64,000 nucleotides of DNA, from contig NZ_FNYY01000015.1 of assembly GCF_900109145.1 (NCBI RefSeq), positions 62,001 to 126,000 on the forward strand. The letters run 5' to 3'. Of the stretch, positions 50,981 through 59,047 are shown piece after piece; positions within the stretch are counted from its first letter, which is position 1; each line of letters opens with the position of its first letter. The DNA is from Marinovum algicola (lineage in GTDB: Bacteria; Pseudomonadota; Alphaproteobacteria; Rhodobacterales; Rhodobacteraceae). The translations under genes were made by a program, and so were the position numbers. The notes under the pieces are model-generated. The model was not told the origin of the DNA. It made no database searches and worked only from the letters and a program-made list of their open reading frames with translations.

Positions 50981-52033
50981 TCATGCGACTGCGACATCCG
51001 CGGCGCAGGCCGGCGGATGAGCTTTCGCCCAATAGGCCGTCCCAGATTTCCACATGGCCAGAAGGATCGTGGCGAGCTTCCGGCTCACGGCCACAATGGC
51101 CTTCTTCATGCAGGTTCTCTTCGCGATCCGAAGACCCCAGGACTTGAGGGGCGACATGATTCGGACGCGGCCGAGAATGGTGGCGGCAGCCTCGAACAAC
51201 ATCGTGCGCACGCGTGCATCGCCCGCCTTGGTGATGCGTCCGACAATATCGGTCTTGCCGGACTGCCATCGTCGGGGCGTCAGCCCGAGCCAGGCGCCGA
51301 CGTCGCGGGACCGGGGAAACCGATCCGGATCATCGACCGCGCTGCGGAAGCTCAGCGCCACAACGACACCGACGCCGGGCATCGTCATCAAAATCCGTGT
51401 CACCGGATCGGACTTTGCGAGCGCAGTGAGTTGGCCCTCGATCTTAGCCAATTCAATGAGCAGCAGTGCCCGGACGCGCAACATCGCCTCCACGATGCCC
51501 TCGAGAACCTCGTGGCCGTCAGCGAGTTCACGGGCACGTGCCTCCCAGGTTCTTCGTGTCGCAGCGTCCATCTTCAGCCCGAAGTTCCTGAGTGCAGCCC
51601 GCATGGAATTCTCGGTGGCCGTCACCTTCTCCACCAGGAACGTGCGCGCGGTGAGCAAGGCGCGGGTCTCCTGGGCGTCGAGCGACTTGACGTGCACGCG
51701 CTTGAACCAGCCCAGGCGGACCAACTGGGCAATGCCGCGCGCGTCGTGACGATCCGTCTTCACACGCATGGCGGCAAAGGCGGCCCGGACATGGCGCGCC
51801 TCCATCACAGACACCGAGAAGCCCTCCTTCATGAGGCCTTCGAAGAGCCATTGCGAAAGATTTCCAGCCTCCAGCCCCACATGTTCGATGCGGCGACCTT
51901 GATGGCGGATAGCCTTTGCGATCGCGTCCGGCTCGCTCGCCGCACGCGTTTCCTTGATGATGCGGCCACCTTCGTCGATAACGCAGATGTGCGTCTCGTC
52001 GAGGGACACATCGAGGCCAACAAAAAATTCCAT
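50981..52033 (-). CDS. IS110 family transposase (DEDD recombinase)
   Basis: A 350-residue IS110 family transposase. The RuvC-like DEDD residues are in place: Asp8 (FVGLDVS), Glu55 (VGLEAGN), Asp94 and Asp97 ([12 protein letters not shown]). The C-terminal Tnp_20-type domain begins at [12 protein letters not shown] and continues with [41 protein letters not shown] lies eight bases before the ATG at 52033; an in-frame start 12 codons upstream is less likely. No frameshift is seen, so this transposase could be active. It is read on the strand opposite to the IS66 genes. Confidence 0.92.
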   Translation of the reverse strand: MEFFVGLDVSLDETHICVIDEGGRIIKETRAASEPDAIAKAIRHQGRRIEHVGLEAGNLSQWLFEGLMKEGFSVSVMEARHVRAAFAAMRVKTDRHDARGIAQLVRLGWFKRVHVKSLDAQETRALLTARTFLVEKVTATENSMRAALRNFGLKMDAATRRTWEARARELADGHEVLEGIVEAMLRVRALLLIELAKIEGQLTALAKSDPVTRILMTMPGVGVVVALSFRSAVDDPDRFPRSRDVGAWLGLTPRRWQSGKTDIVGRITKAGDARVRTMLFEAAATILGRVRIMSPLKSWGLRIAKRTCMKKAIVAVSRKLATILLAMWKSGTAYWAKAHPPACAADVAVA

Positions 52034-53274
52034 GGTCTGAACTCCTTGATCGGTTGCAACGAAGGACATGGTCCCAACGTTGCGGTCTGGCGCAAAGCCC
52101 GATCAGCGCATCTCTATCGCCTGAACGAGATCTACGCCCGCATGGGTGCGGACGTGCCAGACAGCACGCTACTGGACTGGTGTGGCCGGGCCATGAAGGT
52201 GCTCGCGCCGATCATCGACCGGATCGAGGCCGAGGTCATGGCCGCGCCGATCCTGCACGCCGACGACACGCCGATCCGCGTCCTGGACCGGTCCCGCCGC
52301 GACCGTGGCTTGGGCAAGGGGGTCAAGCAGGGACGGATCTGGGCCTATGTCTCGGACCAGAGACCCTGGGCCGGCACGGCCCCGCCCGGCGTGGTCTACC
52401 GCTTCTCACCGGACCGTAAAGGCGAGCACCCCCGGCAGCACCTCCAAGGCAGTGGCGGCATCCTTCAAGCGGATGCCTATGCGGGCTTCGGCCAGCTCTA
52501 CGAGCGACGCGCGGACGGCAGCAGGCAGTTCCGCGAGGCCGCCTGTTGGGCACACCTGCGGCGCGACTTCCACGACGTCTGGGAGACCACGAAGTCCGAG
52601 ATCGCGCGGGAGGCACTCGACCGGATCGGGAAGCTTTACGACGTCGAGCGAGTGATCGCTGGCCAGTCCGCCGAAATGCGCAAGGCCGCGCGGCAGCGGC
52701 ATTCCAAACCCATGGTCGACACCTTTAAGGCGTGGGCCGAAGCCCAGCTGCTTCGTATTCCCGGCAAGGGCAACCTCGCCAAGGCGTTCCGCTACGGGCT
52801 GTCCCGCTGGCCGTCCTTCGAGCTGTTCCTCGAGGATGGACGCATCGGCATCGACAACAACCCCGCCGAGCGCGCCATGCGCCCAATCGGCATCGGAAGG
52901 AAGAACTGGCTCTTTGCCGGCTCGGACAGCGGCGGAGAAACCCTTGCCCGCGCCATGACACTCATCGAGACCGCGAAGATGAATGGGCTGGACCCGCAGG
53001 CTTGGCTCGCCGATCTGCTCGAGCGCATCCACGATCACAAGATCAATCGGCTCGGCGAACTGCTCCCGTGGAACTGGGCGCCCGACGCCTAAACCGCGGT
53101 ATCAATCGGGCGGTTACGATGAACCGGTGGATTTTTGACTTTGATTGTCAGACATGTAGCTCTCCAGAATATGCTCGTGTTCTTCTGCGACATTCCAGTG
53201 AGGCAAGGTCAAGGATACATTCGGATACAATTTGATCAGATGACAGCCTGCGGGTCGTTGACCAAGTTGGCCCG

Positions 53275-53913
53275 TCAGGTTGCCAGATCCAACGCAAAGG
53301 ACAGGAATGTGACGAGGGGGATCGGGGTCAGGCTGAACAGCAAGGCCATGCTCATTGTCCTGAACATGGTAGGCTTCGATGCCTCGCCAGAAGGTTCTGT
53401 CAGAACCACCAGAAGCGCGATGAAGGTGCCGGGCGCCAGGGCATAGAGATATACGCCCGAGATGTTCCCAAACATGAACGACCGCTCGAGCGTTGGTCCG
53501 ACCACGCTCAAAGCTGTTGCACGGCTGCCGTTGAACGAGCCGAACAGATCGGCCGACATCACATAGACGGCAATGTGAACCCCAATGAATGCGACACTCC
53601 GCAGCGGGCCATCTAAAACCAGGTAAACAATCGGCCGATGCTGGTACTGCTTCAGCGCGACCGATGCGGAAACGAACCCCAAGTAATTCACGAGGAAAAC
53701 GACCACAAACCCATTGGTAAAGACCTGCCGGAGGAAGCGCGAGAGCGCGGTCCCATTCGTCAGCAGCAGCGTCGCAAAACCAGGCGTTGCGAGGATGTAG
53801 ACAAGCAGGAACGGCAATATGCTTGCCAAGCTCAGAACGGATACGTTCCAACAAAATCTGCCGAATGGTAAGGTCGGCGAAAAACTTTGTCGGAACGTAT
53901 CGCGGGCAAACAC
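53275..53913 (-). CDS. Unrecognised multi-spanning membrane protein
   Basis: A 212-residue hydrophobic protein with about five predicted transmembrane segments (around residues 25-50, 67-90, 105-125, 155-172 and 188-208). It starts with GTG one base after the stop of the DUF411 gene, so the two are probably translationally coupled. I do not recognise the family. There are no obvious Cys pairs or Met/His clusters of the sort expected for a metal channel. Codon use and G+C are like the copper genes that follow. A role in copper handling is suggested only by coupling to the DUF411 gene. Confidence 0.55.
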   Translation of the reverse strand: MFARDTFRQSFSPTLPFGRFCWNVSVLSLASILPFLLVYILATPGFATLLLTNGTALSRFLRQVFTNGFVVVFLVNYLGFVSASVALKQYQHRPIVYLVLDGPLRSVAFIGVHIAVYVMSADLFGSFNGSRATALSVVGPTLERSFMFGNISGVYLYALAPGTFIALLVVLTEPSGEASKPTMFRTMSMALLFSLTPIPLVTFLSFALDLAT

Positions 53914-53914
53914 G

Positions 53915-54361
53915 TCAGCCGTGGGTTGCGAAGACTTGCGTCGACCCGTCCATCAGTACAAGCAGCACGTCATAGGGATCACCCTGGGTGCCCATGCCGG
54001 GCGACCCCATCGGCATTCCCGGTGCTGTCAGTCCGCGCGCGACAGGTTTTTCGCTCAGCAACCGCCCGATGTCAGCCGCAGGCACGTGACCCTCGACGAA
54101 ATATCCGCCCATGGACGTAGTGTGACATCCTGCCAGTTCCGGCGCGATGCCGTGTTTCTGCTTCAGCACCTGAAGCGTGTCGTAATCGACGTCTTCGACC
54201 GATGCCTTGAACCCGGCAGAGATCATCTCATCAACCCAGGCGCCACAGCAGCCGCAGGTCGGTGTCTTTGTCACCTGCAACGTGGGTGCGGCGGTTTGCG
54301 ACAAAGCAGGCCCGGCCAAGGCCAGGCTGAGTCCCGTAAGGACGAATTCGCGTCTGTTCAT
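53915..54361 (-). CDS. DUF411 periplasmic metal-binding protein
   Basis: A 148-residue exported protein of the DUF411 family, which often accompanies copper resistance genes. The signal region MNRREFVLTGLSLALAGPALS has a twin-arginine look. The metal motif is KTPTCGCCGAWV (Cys36, Cys38, Cys39), followed by GCHTTSMGGYFVEGHVPAADI and a Met/Gly-rich stretch GMPMGSPGMG, which may also bind Cu(I). AGGAG lies eight bases upstream of the start. It is divergent from the two-component system and leads a two-gene unit with the unknown membrane protein. Its exact role (copper carrier or store) is not established. Confidence 0.85.
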   Translation of the reverse strand: MNRREFVLTGLSLALAGPALSQTAAPTLQVTKTPTCGCCGAWVDEMISAGFKASVEDVDYDTLQVLKQKHGIAPELAGCHTTSMGGYFVEGHVPAADIGRLLSEKPVARGLTAPGMPMGSPGMGTQGDPYDVLLVLMDGSTQVFATHG

Positions 54362-54486
54362 TTCAAACTCCTTGATGTTCTTCCTTAAATAGTTGCTCGG
54401 TATCCCGAAGTCGACTGCCCGCGCTGTTACATTTGGCTACAAACACGGGATGGGCGTCCCTTGGTGAAAATGACTATGTTGGCGGC

Positions 54487-55206
54487 ATGAGCGATCTGCC
54501 ACGCATCCTTGTCGTCGATGACCATTCAGAGATTCGGAAATCCGTCACCAGTTATCTGGAACGCAACGGCATGCGTGCTTCAGCGGCGGAAAATGCAGTT
54601 GAGATGGACGCAAGGCTGGCGGAAGCGCATTTCGATCTGATTGTCCTCGATGTGATGATGCCGGGGGAAGACGGGCTGTCCGCGTGCAGGCGATTGCGCA
54701 AGGAAGGGCATATTCCGATCCTGATGCTGACCGCATTGGGTGACGACGAAGACCGCATCGCGGGTCTGGATGGCGGGGCAGACGATTATCTCGCCAAGCC
54801 GTTTAATCCCAAGGAACTGGTGGCGCGGATCAACGCGATATTGCGTCGGACGCAGCTGATCCCAAAACCGAATGGTTTTGCGGGGAAAACGTTGAAGTTT
54901 GCACACCTAAAGCTGGATTTCGATGGCCGCACACTGATTGACCAAGGCGGTTCGCGTACGCAACTTACATCCGGTGAACTCAAACTCCTGACCCTGTTCC
55001 TGCAAAGGCCAAGGACGGTCATTGGCCGCGACGAGCTGCTCAAATTGAGCACCGGCCGGGTCGCCGGTCCATTGGACCGAACCATCGACAATCAGGTGAG
55101 CCGGTTGCGCCGGAAGATGGAAGAGGACGTTTTGCGCCCGAAGATCATCGCGACTGTCCGGCATGGGGGGTATAGTCTTTCCTGCGATGTCGAGATTTGC
55201 GAATGA
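54487..55206 (+). CDS. OmpR/PhoB-type response regulator, probable copper response
   Basis: A 239-residue response regulator. The receiver domain has the acidic pair Asp11-Asp12, the phosphorylation site Asp55 (LIVLDVMMPG), the T in MLTAL and Lys in LAKPF. The winged-helix output domain (from about residue 140) ends with RTIDNQVSRLRRKMEED and VRHGGYSLS, typical of OmpR/PhoB proteins. Start chosen at 54487, since the receiver fold begins there; an upstream in-frame ATG at 54433 would add 18 unlike residues. It overlaps the histidine kinase by four bases. Copper or envelope stress is the likely signal from context. Confidence 0.86.
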   Translation: MSDLPRILVVDDHSEIRKSVTSYLERNGMRASAAENAVEMDARLAEAHFDLIVLDVMMPGEDGLSACRRLRKEGHIPILMLTALGDDEDRIAGLDGGADDYLAKPFNPKELVARINAILRRTQLIPKPNGFAGKTLKFAHLKLDFDGRTLIDQGGSRTQLTSGELKLLTLFLQRPRTVIGRDELLKLSTGRVAGPLDRTIDNQVSRLRRKMEEDVLRPKIIATVRHGGYSLSCDVEICE

Positions 55207-56591
55207 AGCTGCTTCCGCGGACGTTGCGTGCACAGATTGCCCTTCTGGTCCTCGGTGTCTTGATCCTCGCGCAAGCTCTGAGTCTTTGGTTTTTCGTTGA
55301 TGAACGCTCGTTAGCCATTCAGGCCGCCATCGGTGCCGAAGCCGCCGGAAGGGCCGCAAATGTCGCACAGTTGATTGAAGGCGCACCCCCGGAATTGCAT
55401 GCCCAGATCGTCCGCGCGGCAACGTCTCCGCTCGTACGGTTCGACCTTACAGACGAGCCGTCGGTTGCACACGGACAACACGATGACGGTGGAGCGGTCG
55501 AAGCGCGGATACGGGCACTGCTTCAGGAAAGCTACAGCCGGGATATCCGGGTTGAGGTTCATGAAATCGAGGGAGGTCTGCTGCCCCTTCCGAACCTGTC
55601 ACCGGAAATGGCGCAAATGCACGCCGAAATGATGCAGGGCAGCCTTGCGGCCATCGAGATGGAGTTGTCCATTGCGCTGTCCGGTGGGAATTGGCTCAAC
55701 ATCGAGACGCGGTTCGAACGGCCGCCTCTGCAACGGTCGCAGGCATCCAACATATCCTTCGCGCTGACTGCAGGCCTGCTGCTGGTGGCAAGTTTCTGGT
55801 TTCTTCTTTCAAGATTGACCGGACCGCTCAACAATCTCGCGACTGCGTCGGAACGTCTCGGTCGAGGTGCTGCAGAGGGCGATTTGCCGGTTGTGGGGCC
55901 TAAGGAAGTTCAGGACCTGACCCGTGCATTCAACATCATGCAAGACCGGCTAACGCGATTTGTCAGTGACCGAACCCAGATGCTTGCGGCACTTGCGCAT
56001 GATTTGCGCTCGCCGCTGACTGCTCTCAGGGTGCGGGCCGAGATGGTGGACGAGGAAGACACGCGCGCGTCCCTGGTGGCGTCAAGCGAAGAGATGCAGC
56101 GGATGATCGATGCAACACTCGATTTCGCCAAGGGTGTCGGCCAGCATGAAGAGGTCCAATCGGTTGATTTGCACGATCTGATCACCGGTATGGGGTCTGA
56201 CAAGGTTCAGGCGGGCAGCCAGGGACCGCTGATCGTATCCGTGAAACCAAGTGCGATGGGACGGGCCTTGAGAAACCTCATTGAAAACGCGATCCGCTAC
56301 GGGAACGAGGCCAGGGTGTCCTGGGAACGTGCCGGCGGTGAGGTGGTAATCGCTATCGACGATCGGGGCCCCGGCATTCCCGACGATCAGCTGGAGGCTG
56401 TCTTCGGGCCCTATGTCAGGCTTGAGGAGTCGCGATCCCTTGACACTGGCGGGCATGGTCTGGGGCTGTCAATTGCGCGCAGTATCATCCTTGAGCACGG
56501 CGGCTCCATTCGACTGAAAAACCGTACTGATGGGGGCCTGCGGGCTGAGGTCACGCTGCCGGTAAGGCCGGGTGCCGACCCACCCGGGTAA
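55203..56591 (+). CDS. Sensor histidine kinase with Met/His-rich periplasmic sensor
   Basis: A 462-residue inner membrane kinase with transmembrane helices at about residues 10-32 and 184-203, a periplasmic sensor of about 150 residues, then HAMP, HisKA and HATPase domains. His266 (ALAHDLRSPLTAL) is the phosphorylation site; the N box is NLIENAIRYG, with DRGPGIPDDQ and GGHGLGLSIARSIILEHGG for ATP. The sensor contains MAQMHAEMM (residues 136-144), an M-x-x-M-H-x-x-M-M arrangement suited to Cu(I), and HGQHDD nearby. It is the partner of the preceding regulator. A 7-base-stem hairpin spans its last codons (56568-56587). Confidence 0.87.
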   Translation: MKLLPRTLRAQIALLVLGVLILAQALSLWFFVDERSLAIQAAIGAEAAGRAANVAQLIEGAPPELHAQIVRAATSPLVRFDLTDEPSVAHGQHDDGGAVEARIRALLQESYSRDIRVEVHEIEGGLLPLPNLSPEMAQMHAEMMQGSLAAIEMELSIALSGGNWLNIETRFERPPLQRSQASNISFALTAGLLLVASFWFLLSRLTGPLNNLATASERLGRGAAEGDLPVVGPKEVQDLTRAFNIMQDRLTRFVSDRTQMLAALAHDLRSPLTALRVRAEMVDEEDTRASLVASSEEMQRMIDATLDFAKGVGQHEEVQSVDLHDLITGMGSDKVQAGSQGPLIVSVKPSAMGRALRNLIENAIRYGNEARVSWERAGGEVVIAIDDRGPGIPDDQLEAVFGPYVRLEESRSLDTGGHGLGLSIARSIILEHGGSIRLKNRTDGGLRAEVTLPVRPGADPPG

Positions 56592-56662
56592 GAGCCAGTT
56601 TCGCGACCTATGGCGCAGGCTGTCCGACACCTGAAACCACAATAGTTTCGTGAGGCAAGCAT

Positions 56663-57256
56663 ATGAAACGAAGATTTTTCCTGACTTCTGTTGCGGCTCT
56701 TTCTGTGAGCGGAAATACAGCATTCGTGCATAGTGACGCAGAGCACGACCGGCGCGTCGGGCCATCTGTGGTGCCCCCAGAGCAGTTGCCCCGCGAGGTT
56801 CCGTTCACCAAGGCAGACAAGCCGGGAGAAATACATGTCGATCCGAACCAGTTCGCTTTATTTTGGACTTTACCGAACAATCGGGCAATCAGGTATACCG
56901 TCGGAATTGGTCAGGAGGGGCTCTATGAATCCGGCGAGTTCTATGTCGCGCGCAAGCAAAAGGGGCCGCGGTGGACGCCCACACCCGCCATGATTGCCAG
57001 AGATCCTGACCGATATCTTCGTTTTGCGGGCGGTGTGCCCGGCGGGCTAAATAATCCACTTGGTGCTCGCGCCTTATATCTCTATCAGCCGGGGCGCGGA
57101 GACACCTACCTGAGGATTCACGGCACAACGGATCCGACGACGATTGGTCGACGTGTCTCGAACGGCTGTGCAAGGCTTACCAATAATCAGATCATCGAAC
57201 TCTATGAGAAGGTCCCGCTCGACACGCGTGTTGTCCTGAAACCCATCGAGGTTTGA
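56663..57256 (+). CDS. L,D-transpeptidase (YkuD family)
   Basis: A 197-residue exported L,D-transpeptidase, which makes 3-3 cross-links in peptidoglycan or attaches proteins to it. MKRRFFLTSVAALSVSGNTA is a twin-arginine-like signal. The catalytic YkuD motif is complete: LRIHGTTDPTTIGRRVSNGCARL, with His and nucleophile Cys. GAGG lies seven bases before the start. It follows the copper two-component system by 71 bases and precedes a frameshifted relative. L,D-transpeptidases are reported to be inhibited by copper; a dedicated copy inside a copper island may therefore be an adaptation, but that is inference. Confidence 0.9.
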   Translation: MKRRFFLTSVAALSVSGNTAFVHSDAEHDRRVGPSVVPPEQLPREVPFTKADKPGEIHVDPNQFALFWTLPNNRAIRYTVGIGQEGLYESGEFYVARKQKGPRWTPTPAMIARDPDRYLRFAGGVPGGLNNPLGARALYLYQPGRGDTYLRIHGTTDPTTIGRRVSNGCARLTNNQIIELYEKVPLDTRVVLKPIEV

Positions 57257-57384
57257 GGCAGCAGCGCGAAGACGTGTCCGTTGGCCGGGATACATATCGT
57301 TACATAAAACCAGGCCCCGGACTGTTCATGAAATGCCACCAGGCGGATAGTCTGACCGGCAGGCAGATAACAACATGAGGCCGT

Positions 57385-57956
57385 ATGATGACCCGTAAGC
57401 AAACACGTGTAACGCGTCGCGCATTCACGACAGGTGCCGCGTCGGCAGCTTTCGCAGCCCCGTCCATCCTGCGTGCACAGGTGGAACAAGCCGGTGTGCG
57501 AAGGAACATTTCGTCGTTTCGCACCCATGCATGGCAGGATAGCTTTGACGCCTTGGGCAAGGCATTATCATCGCGGATACCACCACTCGCGTGATGCAAC
57601 ATTGGACATCCGATGGCGAAATGCGCATTTACCCCACATCGGTTCCCTTGACCGACGAGCTGACAAGGCGCGGCTACACGACAGTCACGTTCAAGGACCC
57701 CGAACCTGACTGGACCCCTACACCCTCCATGCGCGAACGTGACCCGTCTTTGCCGGCCTATATGCCGCCCGGGCCGGATAACCCGTTAGGCGTCCGTGCC
57801 CTGCACCTGAGTTGGACGTACTACAGGATTCACGGCACCCATGATACGCGCAAGATCGGAAGACGCTCTTCAAGCGGGTGTATCGGTCTCTACAACGAGC
57901 AAATCATCGAGGTGTTCGACAGGACACCGGTCGGCACGCAGGTACGATTGATCTGA
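57385..57956 (+). pseudogene. Second L,D-transpeptidase gene with a single-base frameshift
   Basis: Two overlapping frames together encode one YkuD protein. Frame 1 (57385-57594) starts with a twin-arginine signal (TRRAFTTGAASAAFAAPSILRAQ). Frame 2 picks up near 57565 and ends with YYRIHGTHDTRKIGRRSSSG followed by CIGLYNEQ, the complete catalytic motif. The break lies at GGCAAGGCATTATC (57556-57569); adding one G to give GGCAAGGGCATT restores a continuous frame. It is thus either a recent pseudogene or a sequencing error in a G run. Apart from that, all expected domains are there, which argues for a very recent event. Confidence 0.78.
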
Positions 57957-58414
57957 TGTCGAAGTCCGGCATCCTGATTGCGGCGGTTTTTGTCGTCGGT
58001 GGCGCGGTTGTGATCTGGCAGCAATTGCAGCCATCGTCTTCGATGCCCGGCCACACGATGACAACGCCTGATCTTTCGCAGGCGGAAGAGGGCGCGCCGA
58101 TTGCAGACGTCGTTGTGCCTGCCGAATTTTCAGCAAATGCCCAATTGGGAAAGCGTGTTTTCGACGGCGCTTGCGCCGCTTGTCATGGTGCGAATGCTGC
58201 CGGACAGAATGGCGTGGCGCCACCCCTTGTCCACAAGATCTATGAACCGAGCCATCACGGTGACGCCGCATTCTTGCTTGCCGCGAAACAGGGTGTCAGA
58301 GCGCATCATTGGAAATTCGGGAATATGCCGCCAGTAGAGGGCGTGACAACTGGCGAGGTGAAAATGATTGTCGCATATGTGCGGGAACTTCAGCGTGCCA
58401 ACGGGATTAACTGA
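57956..58414 (+). CDS. Membrane-anchored monoheme cytochrome c
   Basis: A 152-residue protein with an uncleaved N-terminal membrane anchor or signal (ILIAAVFVVGGAVVIWQQL) and one class I cytochrome c domain: heme motif CAACH (Cys73, Cys76, His77) and likely axial Met in FGNMPPVEG. Its ATG overlaps the stop of the frameshifted L,D-transpeptidase (TGATG), so they were in one operon. A Met/His-containing linker (SSSMPGHTMTTP) precedes the heme domain. It probably passes electrons on the periplasmic face of the membrane, next to the other cytochromes and the multicopper oxidase. Confidence 0.87.
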   Translation: MSKSGILIAAVFVVGGAVVIWQQLQPSSSMPGHTMTTPDLSQAEEGAPIADVVVPAEFSANAQLGKRVFDGACAACHGANAAGQNGVAPPLVHKIYEPSHHGDAAFLLAAKQGVRAHHWKFGNMPPVEGVTTGEVKMIVAYVRELQRANGIN

Positions 58415-58428
58415 CAGGATTGGCCAAC

Positions 58429-59043
58429 ATGAACATGAAGATATGGATCACTGCTATTGCGATAGGGACGACCGGCGTTGCTGCCTTGGCGCATTCCGGA
58501 GCAACCGGCGTGGTGCTGGAGCGGATGCAGGGCATGTCCGCGATGGCCAAAACACTCAAGACGCTATCACCCATGATGCGGGGTCAGGTACCTTATGACG
58601 CCGATGTCGTCCGCAGTGAAGCTGACGCGATGATCGGCCATGCCGGTGAGCAGATGACACGGCTCTTTCCCGAAGGCTCGGGTGGCGGGGTATCCAAGGC
58701 GCTGCCGTCGGTCTGGGATGATGACGAAAAGTTCGCGGCCTTGGCGGAGGACCTCAGAACAGCGGCGGAAGGATTGAAGTTGAGCGCAGGCAATGGGTTG
58801 GCCGCGGCACAGGGCAACGGCAGCGGATCAATGATAGGCAGCGCCACTGACGGGATGATGGGTGGCTCAACGGACGGGATGATGGGCGGCGGGTCCGCGC
58901 CTGCAATGGGAGGGGGCATGATGGGATCGGAACAACCCATGACGCCCGAAATGTTTGCTGAAATGCCGGTTGACCGCGCGTTCGCAATGGTCGCCCAGAC
59001 CTGTTCGGCCTGCCACCAGAAGTTCCGCAGAGAGGACAAGTAA
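58429..59043 (+). CDS. Class II cytochrome c (c'-type) with a Met-rich insert
   Basis: A 204-residue exported protein. The signal is MNMKIWITAIAIGTTGVAALA; the helical body (from about residue 26) and the C-terminal heme motif TCSACHQKF (Cys192, Cys195, His196) are those of cytochrome c'/c-556. Between helices three and four an extra segment (residues about 130-180) holds 11 Met among Gly/Ser/Asp, with repeats of DGMMGG and GGGMMG. Such Met clusters bind Cu(I) in CopA-, CusB- and PcoA-type proteins. AGGA precedes the ATG at 58429. Ordinary c' cytochromes (about 130 mature residues) lack this insert. Confidence 0.86.
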   Translation: MNMKIWITAIAIGTTGVAALAHSGATGVVLERMQGMSAMAKTLKTLSPMMRGQVPYDADVVRSEADAMIGHAGEQMTRLFPEGSGGGVSKALPSVWDDDEKFAALAEDLRTAAEGLKLSAGNGLAAAQGNGSGSMIGSATDGMMGGSTDGMMGGGSAPAMGGGMMGSEQPMTPEMFAEMPVDRAFAMVAQTCSACHQKFRREDK

Positions 59044-59047
59044 TCAG

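Larger units (their letters stand above)
50718..52113 (-). mobile_element. IS110-family (IS1111-like) insertion sequence inside IS66 tnpC
   Basis: A 1396-base insertion within tnpC, defined by the in-frame join of the flanking tnpC halves (ambiguous by one or two bases). It carries one DEDD transposase gene on the minus strand. Subterminal inverted repeats TGATCGGGC/GCCCGATCA lie at 50722-50730 and 52097-52105, and about 260 noncoding bases follow the transposase gene. Subterminal repeats and a long noncoding segment after the transposase fit the IS1111 branch. No target duplication is evident. Confidence 0.82.
50098..53092 (+). pseudogene. tnpC: IS66 transposase gene tnpC, split by an IS110-type insertion
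   Basis: The DDE transposase of IS66 in two pieces. The 5' part (50098-50717) has the coiled-coil leucine-rich region and the zinc-finger-like CCPDCGGDL and CRRCEKM. The 3' part (52114-53092) has the catalytic residues: ILHADDTP (Asp), LQADAYAGF (Asp) and [11 protein letters not shown] (Glu). Joining base 50717 to 52114 gives one open frame of 532 codons, with the junction reading [10 protein letters not shown] as in the family. The insertion therefore looks clean. As it stands, the 5' part ends at a stop at 50722-50724 and no functional TnpC can be made. Confidence 0.88.
49643..53117 (+). mobile_element. Decayed IS66-family element, interrupted by an IS110/IS1111 element
   Basis: IS66 family organisation with tnpB (49688-50035) and a split tnpC. 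No tnpA is present: tnpB starts only 45 bases from the left junction, so the left end appears lost, and I could not find a left terminal repeat that matches the right side. The right end is placed near GGGCGGTTAC (53108-53117), about 25 bases after tnpC. Taking out 50718-52113 restores tnpC in frame. The element marks the boundary between high-G+C DNA on the left and lower-G+C DNA on the right. Ends are approximate. Confidence 0.75.

Noticed and set aside
50098-53092. Retron, CRISPR-like or defence island around the mobile elements
   Set aside because: All genes there are explained by IS66 and IS110; no repeat array, reverse transcriptase or nuclease is present.
54362-54486. Response-regulator direct repeats near GTTACATTTGGCTACA upstream of the two-component genes
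   Set aside because: Only one loose, imperfect pair was found; it is too weak to list as an operator without comparison to other genomes.
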